NCBI GenBank assembly: GCA_016185205.1
Contig: JACPOA010000081.1
Span: forward strand, 1-46,261
Direction: 5' to 3'
From: Hyphomicrobiales bacterium
GTDB taxonomy: Bacteria > Pseudomonadota > Alphaproteobacteria > Rhizobiales > Xanthobacteraceae
DNA length: 46,261 nt
Shown: positions 17,582 through 25,802 of the stretch, piece by piece
How the letters are laid out: every line of letters begins with the position of its first letter
Numbering within the stretch: the first letter of the stretch is position 1
The notes under the pieces: generated by a model
What the model saw: only the letters and a program-made list of their open reading frames with translations
Told to the model about the DNA's origin: nothing
Databases searched by the model: none
Translations under genes and position numbers: made by a program

Positions 17582-17930
17582 GACGCCTTAGCCTAGCATG
17601 CCCGCTGCGGCCGTTCGAAGGCGCACGGGCGGGGCGGGACCGGATCAGGCACCCAGCGGCGGGTTGCGCATATTCGCAGCTGTTGCCCCTGGGCAACGGC
17701 CGATGGGCAAGAGGCCTCCTATGGCAGGAAATCGCCAACTGGCACTGCCTAGCTCCTTGTCCCGTACCCCCCATTACGCCAAGATCAATTTCGGAGCCGG
17801 AGTCATAAAAAGGGCTCTGCCTTTCGTCGGGGGAACGCTAGTCCCAGGCCAATTGCCAGCGTAACGGCAAGGCCGGGACGGATGAACGGCTGTCAGTCTT
17901 TTCGCCAAAGCGAAAAGGCGCCGTGGGGGA
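17582..17930. other. Intergenic region with a perfect hairpin
   Basis: Gap of 349 bases between a minus-strand gene and the plus-strand DedA/ATP-grasp gene. A short plus-strand frame at 17598-17864 has no recognisable protein and looks spurious. A perfect 8-base inverted repeat, CTTTTCGC-CAAA-GCGAAAAG, lies at 17898-17917, 37 bases before ATG 17955. It could be an operator or a leader stem-loop. Promoters for both divergent genes are expected here, but none is clear. Confidence 0.45.
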
Positions 17931-17954
17931 TTGGGGAAACGCTTGTTTCAGTGG

Positions 17955-19670
17955 ATGAGCGCGCTTGGGCAAGTCGCCACGCTCGATTTGCCCTGGGCTG
18001 CTAAAGTCACTTCGCTGATGGTGCTGCCGTTCGCGCACGAGGATCTCGCGATCATCCTCGGCGGCTACATCATCGTGAACGATCTGATGCCGGTCAGTCT
18101 GGTGACCTTGAGCATCTATGGCGGCATTGTGGCGAGCGATTTCGCGCTCTACGGCATCGGCGCCGCCGCCCGCTATGTGCCGTGGCTTTCCCGCTATGCG
18201 GTGGACGACCGCGTTCACCGCTTCGGTGACAAGCTCAAACGCAATGTGTTCGGGCTGGTGGCCTTGTGCCGGGTGGTGCCCGGCGTGGTGTTCGTCGCCT
18301 TCATCGCTTGCGGCTGGTCGCGCGTCTCGCTCGCCCGCTTTAGCGCCGCGAGCCTGATCATATCGGCGCTCTATTTGCCGCTGATGCTCTATCTCGTGAT
18401 CGTGTTCGGCGATGCGCTCGACGATCGCGTCGGCCTATGGGCATGGCCGATGCTGTTCCTCGCCATCGCCGCCACCAGCTTCGCGCGCAAGCGCGTGTTC
18501 GCGTTCCGCGATACGGCCAAGCCGGAAGCCACGGCCGAGGCGGTGTTGCCGGTATCCTGCTTCGGCATGCCGGCATTGTCGCGCGCCGACCGCACGGTCG
18601 CCGCCGCCGAGCGCATTCCGCCGGCGCTGTTCTATCTGCCGCTGGTTTTCAACTGGATGCGGCTCGGCTTGCGCCATCGCTCGTTGACGCTGCCGACCGC
18701 GGCCAATCCCAATATCTTCACCGGCGGCATGTGGGGAGAATCGAAGAGTTCGTATTTCTTCGACGTCACGCCGGCCGAGCGGCAATGGATCGCCGATTTC
18801 GTGCTGCTCAAGCGCACGGTCGGCGTCAGGAGCCTTGCCGCCGACCTCAGCCGCGCCGCGCGTGCGCTCGAAGGCGCCGGGCTCGATTTTCCGCTGATCG
18901 CCAAACCCGACATTGGCTGGCACGGCCATGGCGTGCGGCGCATCGACGATCGCACGCAGCTCGAAAACTACATCGCGAATTTTCCACCCGTCACCACGCT
19001 GATGCTGCAACGCTACGTGCCGCATACTGCCGAAGCGGCGGTGCTTTATGCGCGGCTGCCGGGCGAGGCGAACGGGCGCATCCTGTCGCTCACCTTCCGC
19101 TATTTCCCGCATGTGATCGGCAATGGCCGCTCGAACGTGCGGCAGTTGATCCGCAGCGATGAACGCGCGCAATGGAAATCCGAACTGCATCTTGGCATCG
19201 ATCCGACCCACCGCGGCGTCGATCCACTCGATCTCGACCGCATTCCGGCGTCCGGCGAGGTGGTGCGCATCGCGCTGATCAACAATCAACGCGCCGGCGC
19301 GCTCTATCGCGACGGCCGTCGCCATATCACCGCGGCGCTGGAGGCGCGCTTCGACGGGATCGCGCGCAGCATGACCGAGTTCCACTACGGCCGCTTCGAT
19401 CTGCGCTTCGAAAGCGTCGAAGCGCTGATGCGGGGTGAGGGTTTCTCGATCGTCGAGATCAACGGCATCGGCGGCGAAGCGATCGATTGCTGGGACCCGC
19501 GGCTGGCGGTGACCGAAGTCTACCGGCGGTTGACCGAACAGCAGCGGCTGCTGTTTATGATCGGACAACGCAACCGGGCGCGCGGGTTCCATCCGACAAG
19601 GTTCGGCGATTTCTTCACCAGCTTTTTCCAGCAGAACCGCTTGATCCGCAGCTATCCGGCGTCGGCTTAA
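17955..19670 (+). CDS. DedA/VTT membrane domain fused to an ATP-grasp ligase domain
   Basis: A 571-residue two-part protein. Residues about 15-185 are a DedA/SNARE-associated (VTT) membrane domain, with the conserved acidic re-entrant segment FAHEDLAIILGGYII (E29), the Arg motif LCRVVPGVVFVAFIACG (about 104-120) and several helices. Residues about 205-571 are an ATP-grasp domain: FPLIAKPDIGWHGHG (Lys and Gly-rich loop, about 313-327), LMLQRYVPH, and the metal-binding IVEINGIGGEAIDCWDP near the C-terminus. VTT proteins move lipids or lipid-linked precursors across membranes; ATP-grasp enzymes join carboxylates to amines. The substrate is unknown. A TTG at 17931 behind GGGGGA is another possible start. 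Confidence 0.8.
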   Translation: MSALGQVATLDLPWAAKVTSLMVLPFAHEDLAIILGGYIIVNDLMPVSLVTLSIYGGIVASDFALYGIGAAARYVPWLSRYAVDDRVHRFGDKLKRNVFGLVALCRVVPGVVFVAFIACGWSRVSLARFSAASLIISALYLPLMLYLVIVFGDALDDRVGLWAWPMLFLAIAATSFARKRVFAFRDTAKPEATAEAVLPVSCFGMPALSRADRTVAAAERIPPALFYLPLVFNWMRLGLRHRSLTLPTAANPNIFTGGMWGESKSSYFFDVTPAERQWIADFVLLKRTVGVRSLAADLSRAARALEGAGLDFPLIAKPDIGWHGHGVRRIDDRTQLENYIANFPPVTTLMLQRYVPHTAEAAVLYARLPGEANGRILSLTFRYFPHVIGNGRSNVRQLIRSDERAQWKSELHLGIDPTHRGVDPLDLDRIPASGEVVRIALINNQRAGALYRDGRRHITAALEARFDGIARSMTEFHYGRFDLRFESVEALMRGEGFSIVEINGIGGEAIDCWDPRLAVTEVYRRLTEQQRLLFMIGQRNRARGFHPTRFGDFFTSFFQQNRLIRSYPASA

Positions 19671-19729
19671 AGCTGCCATCATTCGTCCCCAAGGGGATGC
19701 TCCCGTTCAATCCGTCTGGTGTCACCACA

Positions 19730-20347
19730 ATGCATAGACTCGCTATTTTTGTCGCCGCCATGCTTGCCGCCGCGCTGGCTCACCCGGTGCACGCCGACGA
19801 CGTCGCCGCCGGCGGCGTTAAGATTTCCGCGCCTTGGGCGCGCGCGACCCCGAAAGGTGCCGCCGTCGGCGCCGGCTATATGACGATCACCAACAATGGC
19901 AGCGCGTCCGACCGCCTGATCGGCGGCGCCTCGGACGTCTCGAAGGGTCTCGAGATCCATGAGATGACCATGGACAACGGCGTGATGCGGATGCGTCCGA
20001 TCGGCAAGGGGCTCGAGATCAAGCCGGGCCAGAGCGTCAAGCTCAAGCCGGGCGGCAATCATCTGATGTTCCTCGGCCTCAAGAAGCCGCTGGCGCAAGG
20101 CGAACACGTCAAAGCCACGCTGGCGTTCGAAAAGGCCGGCAAGGTCGATGTCGACTTCACCGTCGAGAGCATTGGCGCGCAAAAACCGGATTCTGCCGGC
20201 GGCGATCACGCCATGCCGGGCATGAAGACGTTCGCGTCCACAGGCGCCGCCAAGACACGGGGGCAAACAACAACGCCAACGCCAGCAAGCCCAAGCTCAC
20301 GCTCCATCGGATGCGCTCGCGCGCCCGCGCGCGCACTTCGCCCATGA
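19730..20347 (+). CDS. PCu(A)C-type periplasmic copper chaperone
   Basis: Binds Cu(I) in the periplasm, in many bacteria delivering it to cytochrome oxidase. The 205-residue precursor has a signal peptide (about 22 residues, ending VHA) and the PCuAC core with the ligand pattern H77-x-M79-x-M81 and M86-x-M88 in the segment HEMTMDNGVMRMRP, followed by LKPGGNHLMFLGLKKPL. The family core ends near residue 150 and a Met/His patch (GDHAMPGMK) follows. The last 40 or so residues are low-complexity Thr/Pro/Arg, encoded where the gene overlaps the convergent ABC permease by 191 bases. It is the next gene after the DedA fusion, 59 bases away. Confidence 0.88.
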   Translation: MHRLAIFVAAMLAAALAHPVHADDVAAGGVKISAPWARATPKGAAVGAGYMTITNNGSASDRLIGGASDVSKGLEIHEMTMDNGVMRMRPIGKGLEIKPGQSVKLKPGGNHLMFLGLKKPLAQGEHVKATLAFEKAGKVDVDFTVESIGAQKPDSAGGDHAMPGMKTFASTGAAKTRGQTTTPTPASPSSRSIGCARAPARALRP

Positions 20348-21479
20348 CAAATTGCTCGCCTTTGCGCATTTCTCCGTAGGATTTTAGAAATGAGGAAATT
20401 CGCGCGACGAAAAAGTCATCGAATGCCACTCCTTGGGTGCGGTTGCGCCTTTCCACCTCGTTGAGCTGCTCCGCCTCCCGGCGATAACGTTCTGCGTATT
20501 CGCTTGCATCCACGAACGTCGCGTGTTCGGCGCGCGTGAAATAAAGCGTTCGGAGCGAAGGAACCGCGACTTCGATCAGGTCGATGAGCGGCTGGTCCGC
20601 GCGCGGCGCGGCCGCCAATTGCAATGCCGCCGCCGCCAAAATCGTGGTGACGGTCCAGCGGGCGGTTGCGGTCGCAACGCGTAACGCATTTTGGCGATTT
20701 CCCCGCAGAAACGGATAGAGCAATCCCGCTACCGCAAGCGCTACGCCGAAGGCGCAAACCATGGCCGCGCCGGTCGGCAAGTCGAAGTTAAACGAGGCGG
20801 CAAGACCGGCGGCACTGGTGAACGTGCCGACGATCCAGCCGATGGCGAGCTGTCTGGCCAGCGTTGAGGCGAACATCACGCCGATGGCGGCGGGAATGAT
20901 GAGAAACGAAAATACCAGCAGCACGCCGGCGATCGCGACCGAGCTGGTCACGACCACGCCGAAACTCGCATAGAAGACGAATTCCCAAATGAGCGCTCCC
21001 GTTCCGGTCATCCGGCGGCGCAACAGCCAGTGCAGCAATCCCACCGCGGCGTAAAGCGGAACAATGACGGCGATCTCGTTTAATCCACTGGTGAGAATAT
21101 TTCCGGTGAGGATTTGCTTGAGGTGCTCGGCACCTTGCGGTGCCCGATCGATGAGCAGGATGGCCGCCGCCGCCGCAACGACGTAGATGACGCCGATCAG
21201 CGCCTCTTGCGGGACGCGTGTGCCCCAGGCGCGCGTGAACGCCAGCAGCACGGCCGCGAGCAAAGTAAACGCGAGCGAATAGCCATAGGTCGCGGCGCTC
21301 TGCGCCGGATGACCAAGCATGAATGCCACCGTCGCGCCGAGCGCCGCGATCTGTGCCAGCGCCAGATCGACGAAGATCACTTTGCGGGCCAACACCTGGA
21401 TGCCGAAATAGGCGTGGATGCCGACCAGACATACCGCCACCAGGAACGACGGCCAGAGAAACAACAGCGGCTCGATCAT
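20157..21479 (-). CDS. Metal ABC transporter permease with a C-terminal extension
   Basis: Membrane subunit of the ABC-3 (ZnuB/MntB) family. Residues about 1-275 hold the usual eight or so helices and family motifs, for example VFVDLALAQIAALGA and the cytosolic coupling segment EALIGVIYV. About 165 further residues follow: another membrane helix (TTILAAAALQLAA), a charged helical stretch (about 310-395, with EYAERYRREAEQLNEVERRNR), a final helix (IRWSVSLGLLALALLFAPVSW) and an Arg-rich tail that overlaps the copper chaperone gene. Typical members end near 270-300 residues. It overlaps the binding-protein gene by ATGA. No ATPase gene is in the window. Confidence 0.85.
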   Translation of the reverse strand: MIEPLLFLWPSFLVAVCLVGIHAYFGIQVLARKVIFVDLALAQIAALGATVAFMLGHPAQSAATYGYSLAFTLLAAVLLAFTRAWGTRVPQEALIGVIYVVAAAAAILLIDRAPQGAEHLKQILTGNILTSGLNEIAVIVPLYAAVGLLHWLLRRRMTGTGALIWEFVFYASFGVVVTSSVAIAGVLLVFSFLIIPAAIGVMFASTLARQLAIGWIVGTFTSAAGLAASFNFDLPTGAAMVCAFGVALAVAGLLYPFLRGNRQNALRVATATARWTVTTILAAAALQLAAAPRADQPLIDLIEVAVPSLRTLYFTRAEHATFVDASEYAERYRREAEQLNEVERRNRTQGVAFDDFFVARISSFLKSYGEMRKGEQFVMGEVRARARERIRWSVSLGLLALALLFAPVSWRRLWTRTSSCPAWRDRRRQNPVFARQCSRR

Positions 21480-22387
21480 TGTTTGGCCGCCGCTGATGTC
21501 AGGGCCTTGATATTGGCGTCGAACAGCGAGATGTAGTCGTCCGTCCGCGGCAGCGCGCCGACCGACGCGGCCAGCTTCACGATCGCTGCCCCGGTCTTGC
21601 TCGCGACGAAAGCAACGTCGCGTTCCGGCTCTTGCGGCTCGCGCACGAGGATACGGACACCGCGTTCACGCATGGTCTTGACGATCCCGGCAAGGTGCGC
21701 GGGGCTCGGCGGCACACCGGGCTTGGTCTCGATAAAGCCGACAAAATCCAGACGGAAGCGGCGGGCTAAATAAGGCCAGCTGTTATGATAGGCGACGATC
21801 GGCATGCCTTTGAGCGGTGCCAGTTTCGCCTCCCACTCCACTAGTTTGGCCCCTAGGCGAGCGAGGAATGCCGACCGGTTGGCCTGGTAGCTTGCCGCAT
21901 TGGCCGGGTCGATCCGCGCCAGCGCTTCGAGGATCGTGCCGGTGATGATCTCGGCGTTCTTGGGATCGAGCCAGTAGTGCGGGTTGCCGCTGCCATGGGC
22001 ATGGCCGTCACCCGGGCCGACGCTCATGCCGCGCAGCTCCAGCACGGCGATGGCGAAAGAGGCATCGACATAGCCAGGACCGCCGCGGCTGATCTCGGGC
22101 TTGCCGGCCTGCGCCAGCAGGCGATCGACCCACAGATCGTAGTCGAGCCCGACGCGCACCAGCATCTGCGCGTTCTTGATCCGCAGCACGTCCTGCGGCT
22201 TGGGCTGATAGTCCTCGGCATCCATGCTCGCCGGAACGAGATTGACCGCCATGATGAGGTCGCGGCCCACCGCCTCGGTCAGACTGCGCATGTCAGTGGT
22301 GGTGGTGACAACTTGGAGACGTTGCTGCGCAAATGCCGGCGACAGCAAAGCGAGCCAAGCGGCGAGGACGGCGAAACGCAACACCAT
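21476..22387 (-). CDS. Metal ABC transporter substrate-binding protein (ZnuA/TroA family)
   Basis: Periplasmic cluster A-I binding protein of 303 residues with a signal peptide (about 20 residues, ending AFAQ). Family segments include LQVVTTTTDMRSLTEAVG, GNPHYWLDPKNA (metal His), IVAYHNSWPYLARRF (second His) and a late acidic ligand region. The first ligand position, normally His in DPHxYEPxPxD, here reads MDAEDYQPKPQD, so one usual metal ligand is replaced by acid. There is only a short His-rich loop (GDGHAHGSGNPH). The metal could be Zn, Mn or another. It is the first gene of the pair, with an ATGA overlap to the permease. Confidence 0.85.
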   Translation of the reverse strand: MVLRFAVLAAWLALLSPAFAQQRLQVVTTTTDMRSLTEAVGRDLIMAVNLVPASMDAEDYQPKPQDVLRIKNAQMLVRVGLDYDLWVDRLLAQAGKPEISRGGPGYVDASFAIAVLELRGMSVGPGDGHAHGSGNPHYWLDPKNAEIITGTILEALARIDPANAASYQANRSAFLARLGAKLVEWEAKLAPLKGMPIVAYHNSWPYLARRFRLDFVGFIETKPGVPPSPAHLAGIVKTMRERGVRILVREPQEPERDVAFVASKTGAAIVKLAASVGALPRTDDYISLFDANIKALTSAAAKQ

Positions 22388-22406
22388 GGATGGCTTTGAA
22401 ACGAGG

Positions 22407-22429
22407 AAGGGCCGCGCGAGGCGGCCCTT
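22407..22429. terminator. Stem-loop between acetamidase-like and metal-binding-protein genes
   Basis: A perfect 9-base stem, AAGGGCCGC / GCGGCCCTT, with a 5-base loop lies between the end of the acetamidase-like gene (22442) and the start of the metal-binding protein (22387), both read on the minus strand. It could attenuate or end transcription of the upstream gene. There is no clean T-run after it, so a full intrinsic terminator is not certain. Confidence 0.5.
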
Positions 22430-22441
22430 CCCTGCTTTCCG

Positions 22442-23908
22442 TTAACGCTTGCCCGCGACCCAGATGCTCTTGGGCATCAGGCAATGGACATTCTTCTCGG
22501 TGTCGGACATTGCCCCGACCCGACAATCCATCGCCACGCTGGCGAGCCCATAGGCATCGAGACGTGCGATCTTCTTCTCCGACTCGAGCAGCTTGATCAT
22601 GCCCATCGAGGCTTCGTTCATCGCCTTGTTCAGGTCGGCGTCCTTGACATGCGAGACCAGGTATTTCGGCGTCTCCTTGGTCGGACGCTCCATGTCTTCC
22701 TTGTCGCGCGTATTCTTGGGATTGAGGCAGTGGACGCCTTTCTTGACGTTGACGACCTGCGAGACACGGCAATCGGACACGCTGGCCATCAATTTCTCGG
22801 CCTGCTCGGCAGGGATTTTGCGCTGCTCGGCCAGGAACTTGACGGTTTGCGCCTTGGCCTGCGCCCAGGCTTTGTTCATATCCTGGTCGAAGCCCATGGT
22901 GATCCAGGATTTCGCCGTTTCGATGCGCGGGAAGTCGAGCGGTTTGCCCTTGATGACTTCCACCGTGATGTTGAATTCCTTGTAGGCGGTCTCGATCGCG
23001 GTGAGATTGACCTCGCCGTTGCCCTGGCCGGCGTGCGAGTCGCCGGTCCACAATAGCGCGCCTGGCACATGCACGGGAACATACAGCATCGTGCCGGCGA
23101 CCAGATCGCGAATGTCCATATTGCCGGCGAATTCGCCGGGCGGCACGCTCGAGTAGCGGCCCGGGTCCTTGCGAGCGACGGCGAGCGTGCCGGGAAACGG
23201 CCTGATCGGGAGCACAATGCCGGGCAGAAACTCGGTCGTCATCTTGTCGAGATCGAGGTACATATATTTGACTTGGCCGTCCGAATAGACGCTCGGGAAT
23301 TGGCCGAACATGCCCGGCACATTGAAGTTGGTCGCGTAAGCGCGCGGGACGATCTTGTTGATCGTCACTTTCAGGACGTCGCCCGGCTGCGCTTCCTCGA
23401 TATAGATCGGTCCAGTCAATGTATGCGGCCCGCGACCGGGGAAATCGGTACGCGTTTTCTTGATCTGCTCGATGGTCGTGCCCGGAACGATCTGATTGTG
23501 GCTGTGCATCATTGTTTCCAGCACGACGGTATCGCCGGAATGGACCCGCAGCACCGGCGGCTGGGCGTTGTCGAACCAGCCCCATTGCGTGGTTTCGAGC
23601 GTGGCGGGCAGCAGATGCACTTTCTTGCCGCCCGGCACCCCGACGACGCGGAGCTTGGAATCGGCAGGGCCAACGCCGGGATAGCCGGGCGTGGTGATTG
23701 TTGCGGTCGGCGGGAACTGCGGTGCGGCAGGGGCCGGTGCGGAGGGAGCTGACACGGCGGGGGCTGGAGCCGCAGGAGCCGGCGTCGGTGGTGACGTTTG
23801 CGCGAGCGCTGCCGTTCCGATGAGCAACGCTCCGTAGGCGCCTACTGCAATACGCGACAGTAAAGTTGCGCCGGCCAGAGCTAATTTGGTGAAGTCTCGA
23901 CGTCGCAT
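22442..23908 (-). CDS. Tat-exported acetamidase/formamidase-family protein with doubled C-terminal module
   Basis: A 488-residue protein of the FmdA/AmdA family, which hydrolyses formamide, acetamide or related amides. It opens with a twin-arginine signal (MRRRDFTKLALAGATLL) and a Pro/Ala-rich linker (about 38-65), so it acts outside the cytoplasm, unlike classic cytosolic members. The core holds VVLETMMHSHNQ, GPIYIEEAQPGDVLKV and LLWTGDSHAGQGNGEV. The family's C-terminal module ending CRVSQVVNVKKGVHCLNPK (about 341-402) is repeated as CRVGAMSDTEKNVHCLMPK (about 422-482). The start at 23908 has a GGGAGG site 5 bases upstream and matches the Tat signal; the frame also opens at 23932. Substrate unknown. 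Confidence 0.82.
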   Translation of the reverse strand: MRRRDFTKLALAGATLLSRIAVGAYGALLIGTAALAQTSPPTPAPAAPAPAVSAPSAPAPAAPQFPPTATITTPGYPGVGPADSKLRVVGVPGGKKVHLLPATLETTQWGWFDNAQPPVLRVHSGDTVVLETMMHSHNQIVPGTTIEQIKKTRTDFPGRGPHTLTGPIYIEEAQPGDVLKVTINKIVPRAYATNFNVPGMFGQFPSVYSDGQVKYMYLDLDKMTTEFLPGIVLPIRPFPGTLAVARKDPGRYSSVPPGEFAGNMDIRDLVAGTMLYVPVHVPGALLWTGDSHAGQGNGEVNLTAIETAYKEFNITVEVIKGKPLDFPRIETAKSWITMGFDQDMNKAWAQAKAQTVKFLAEQRKIPAEQAEKLMASVSDCRVSQVVNVKKGVHCLNPKNTRDKEDMERPTKETPKYLVSHVKDADLNKAMNEASMGMIKLLESEKKIARLDAYGLASVAMDCRVGAMSDTEKNVHCLMPKSIWVAGKR

Positions 23909-24233
23909 GGAAGCCTCCCCGTTTTTTGGCACTGTGCAACACCGAGGAGAGCAAGCGGCGTGCCATGCCTTATGATTTGTTATGATGTGTAGGTTTTTGC
24001 GAGCTTCTTGCCCCCTGAGTCAGCCCGCCGCCCAAAATAACAGCGGCTGCCCAAAGGGTGGTCAGTCGTTTGACCGAAGTCAATCACGGAATCTTGGGTA
24101 TTTGCGGACTCGGCCCCCGTTAAAGCCGGCCGGGTCCCCGAATGGTAAACGAATTCAAAGGCCGTGCCTGCACCAATAGTTAAGACAATCAAGGCTATAC
24201 GAGAGGCAGTGCCACTAAACGTCGAGTGGGTGG
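23909..24233. other. Intergenic region, divergent acetamidase-like / EAL genes
   Basis: Gap of 325 bases with lower GC than its neighbours and short repeats of TTATGATTTG/TTATGATGTG near 23971-23988. It must carry promoters in both directions. I saw no sigma-EcfG-type site, no clear sigma-70 pair and no RNA gene. Confidence 0.35.
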
Positions 24234-25118
24234 ATGCCTAACCGCGACCCGAACGCCGAGCCACGGCGCTTTTCCAGCCCTCCCGCCTCGGCGCCCACGC
24301 GCATCGCGGTCGACGAAGCATTGCGCAATAATTGGCTGGAAATCTGGTACCAGCCGAAGATCGACCTCAAGCGCAAATGCCTGGCCGGCGCCGAAGCGCT
24401 CGCGCGTATCCGCCATCCGCAGGAAGGCGTGCTATGGCCGGAAAGCTTCCTGCCCGGCATCGACGACGAAAGCCTGGCCCATCTCACCGAGCATGCGCTG
24501 CTCACCACCCTGCGCAACTGGACCAGCTTCGCCGACGCCGGCGTCAACCTGCATCTCTCGATCAACGTGCCGGCAAGCGCGCTTTCCAAGCTGCCGATCG
24601 GCGAGATCGTCGCGCAGAACCGGCCGCAATCCGAAAATTGGCCCGGCCTGATTCTGGAAGTCACCGAAGACCAGATCGTGCGCGACATCGCGATGGCGAA
24701 AAAATGTGCCGCCGAACTCAAGGCCAACGGCGTGACCATCGCCATCGACGATTTCGGCGCCGGCTACTCCTCGTTCTCCAGCCTGCGCGATCTGCCATTC
24801 GCCGAACTAAAGCTTGACGGCTCGTTCGTGAAAAATTGCGCCATCGATGCCACCAATGCCGCGATCTGTCAGACCGCGATCGACCTCGCGCACCGCTTCG
24901 GCAGCGTGGCGGTGGCGAAAGGCGTCGAGAGCATGGCCGACCTGCAGGCGCTGGTGGTCATGGGCTGCGACTTCGGCCAGGGCATGCTGGTGGCGCCGCC
25001 GATGCCGAAGGAGCGCTTCCTCGAACTCTTGAGCCAGCGCATGAACAAACCGCGCCCGCAAGCCGAGCCGGCCGCGTCGGAGTTGCCGTCCGTCGCAGCC
25101 GCCGACCGCGTCGCCTAA
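24234..25118 (+). CDS. EAL-domain protein with a substituted general base
   Basis: A 294-residue single-domain EAL protein, the c-di-GMP phosphodiesterase family, without GGDEF, PAS or membrane segments. Most catalytic positions are present: E54 in AEALAR, N111 in LSINVPAS, E142 in LEVTED, D172-D173 in IDDFGAGYSS, K193 in LKLDG, E232 and Q249 in CDFGQGM. The conserved AEGVE segment reads AKGVE, so the first Glu, reported as the general base in RocR-type enzymes, is Lys229. The protein may bind c-di-GMP or a protein partner rather than hydrolyse it. The N-terminal 22 residues and the C-terminal tail are low-complexity and polar. Confidence 0.87.
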   Translation: MPNRDPNAEPRRFSSPPASAPTRIAVDEALRNNWLEIWYQPKIDLKRKCLAGAEALARIRHPQEGVLWPESFLPGIDDESLAHLTEHALLTTLRNWTSFADAGVNLHLSINVPASALSKLPIGEIVAQNRPQSENWPGLILEVTEDQIVRDIAMAKKCAAELKANGVTIAIDDFGAGYSSFSSLRDLPFAELKLDGSFVKNCAIDATNAAICQTAIDLAHRFGSVAVAKGVESMADLQALVVMGCDFGQGMLVAPPMPKERFLELLSQRMNKPRPQAEPAASELPSVAAADRVA

Positions 25119-25121
25119 TCT

Positions 25122-25706
25122 TTACATCGGCTCCGCCCATGCCAGCTTGGCGTCTTCTGGCGGCATCATGCGGAAAACGTTGAGCGTCATCGAGATCATC
25201 ACGTAATAGCCGAGGATGCCGACGAACTCGACGGTCGCCGCGTCGCCGAGCAGTGCGTGCACGCGCTTGTAGGTACGGTCGCTCACGCGCCTGGTCTTGT
25301 ACAGCTCCTGGATGAAATCGTAGAGCGCGCGCTCGTCCTTGGGCGCCGATGCCGGCTTACGCCCGGCGCGCAGAGCCTGGATCGTCTTAGGCTTGACGCC
25401 GTTTTTCGTGGCGATCGGCGCATGCGCGAACCATTCATATTGCGCGCGCCACAGCCGCGCCGTGCACAAAATAGCGAATTCCGACAGCCGCGGCGGCAGC
25501 GCGGTCTTATAACGGCAATGGCCGCCGAGCGCTTGCGCGAGCTGGCCGAATTCCGGAGCGTGCAGCCACACCGCGAAAGGCCCGCGCGGCGTGATCGATG
25601 TACCGCGCGGCCCCGAGCGGATCGCCTGCATGAGCGCGCGCTGGGCGTCGGTCATTCGCTGTTCGTCGATCAGGGCGAGGCGGGGCGCCGGGCGCTTGGC
25701 GGGCAT
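25122..25706 (-). CDS. Carboxymuconolactone decarboxylase-family protein
   Basis: A 194-residue all-helical protein of the AhpD/CMD fold. The segment LPPRLSEFAILCTARLWRAQYEWFAHAPIA matches the family core (E-x-A-I-L...YEWxxH). The AhpD redox pair Cys-x2-Cys is absent, leaving a single Cys in ILCTARL, so a peroxidase-reductant role is unlikely and a hydrolase or decarboxylase-like role remains open. Tyr, Trp and His of YEWFAHAP are the best conserved family positions. Its 3' end faces the EAL gene with a 3-base gap. Confidence 0.8.
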   Translation of the reverse strand: MPAKRPAPRLALIDEQRMTDAQRALMQAIRSGPRGTSITPRGPFAVWLHAPEFGQLAQALGGHCRYKTALPPRLSEFAILCTARLWRAQYEWFAHAPIATKNGVKPKTIQALRAGRKPASAPKDERALYDFIQELYKTRRVSDRTYKRVHALLGDAATVEFVGILGYYVMISMTLNVFRMMPPEDAKLAWAEPM

Positions 25707-25802
25707 GGGTTTAGTCCTTGTGGCAGGGGGCGGCGGAGGGGGCAGGGTATGACGATTGGGTGGCTTCGATTATCATAGCCTGAAGTTCCTGGGGAGGACC
25801 GC

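Noticed and set aside
22293-23966. Minus-strand open frame of 557 codons offset from the acetamidase-like gene
   Set aside because: Same strand but another frame as a clearly recognisable protein; low-complexity Arg/Gly/Gln sequence.
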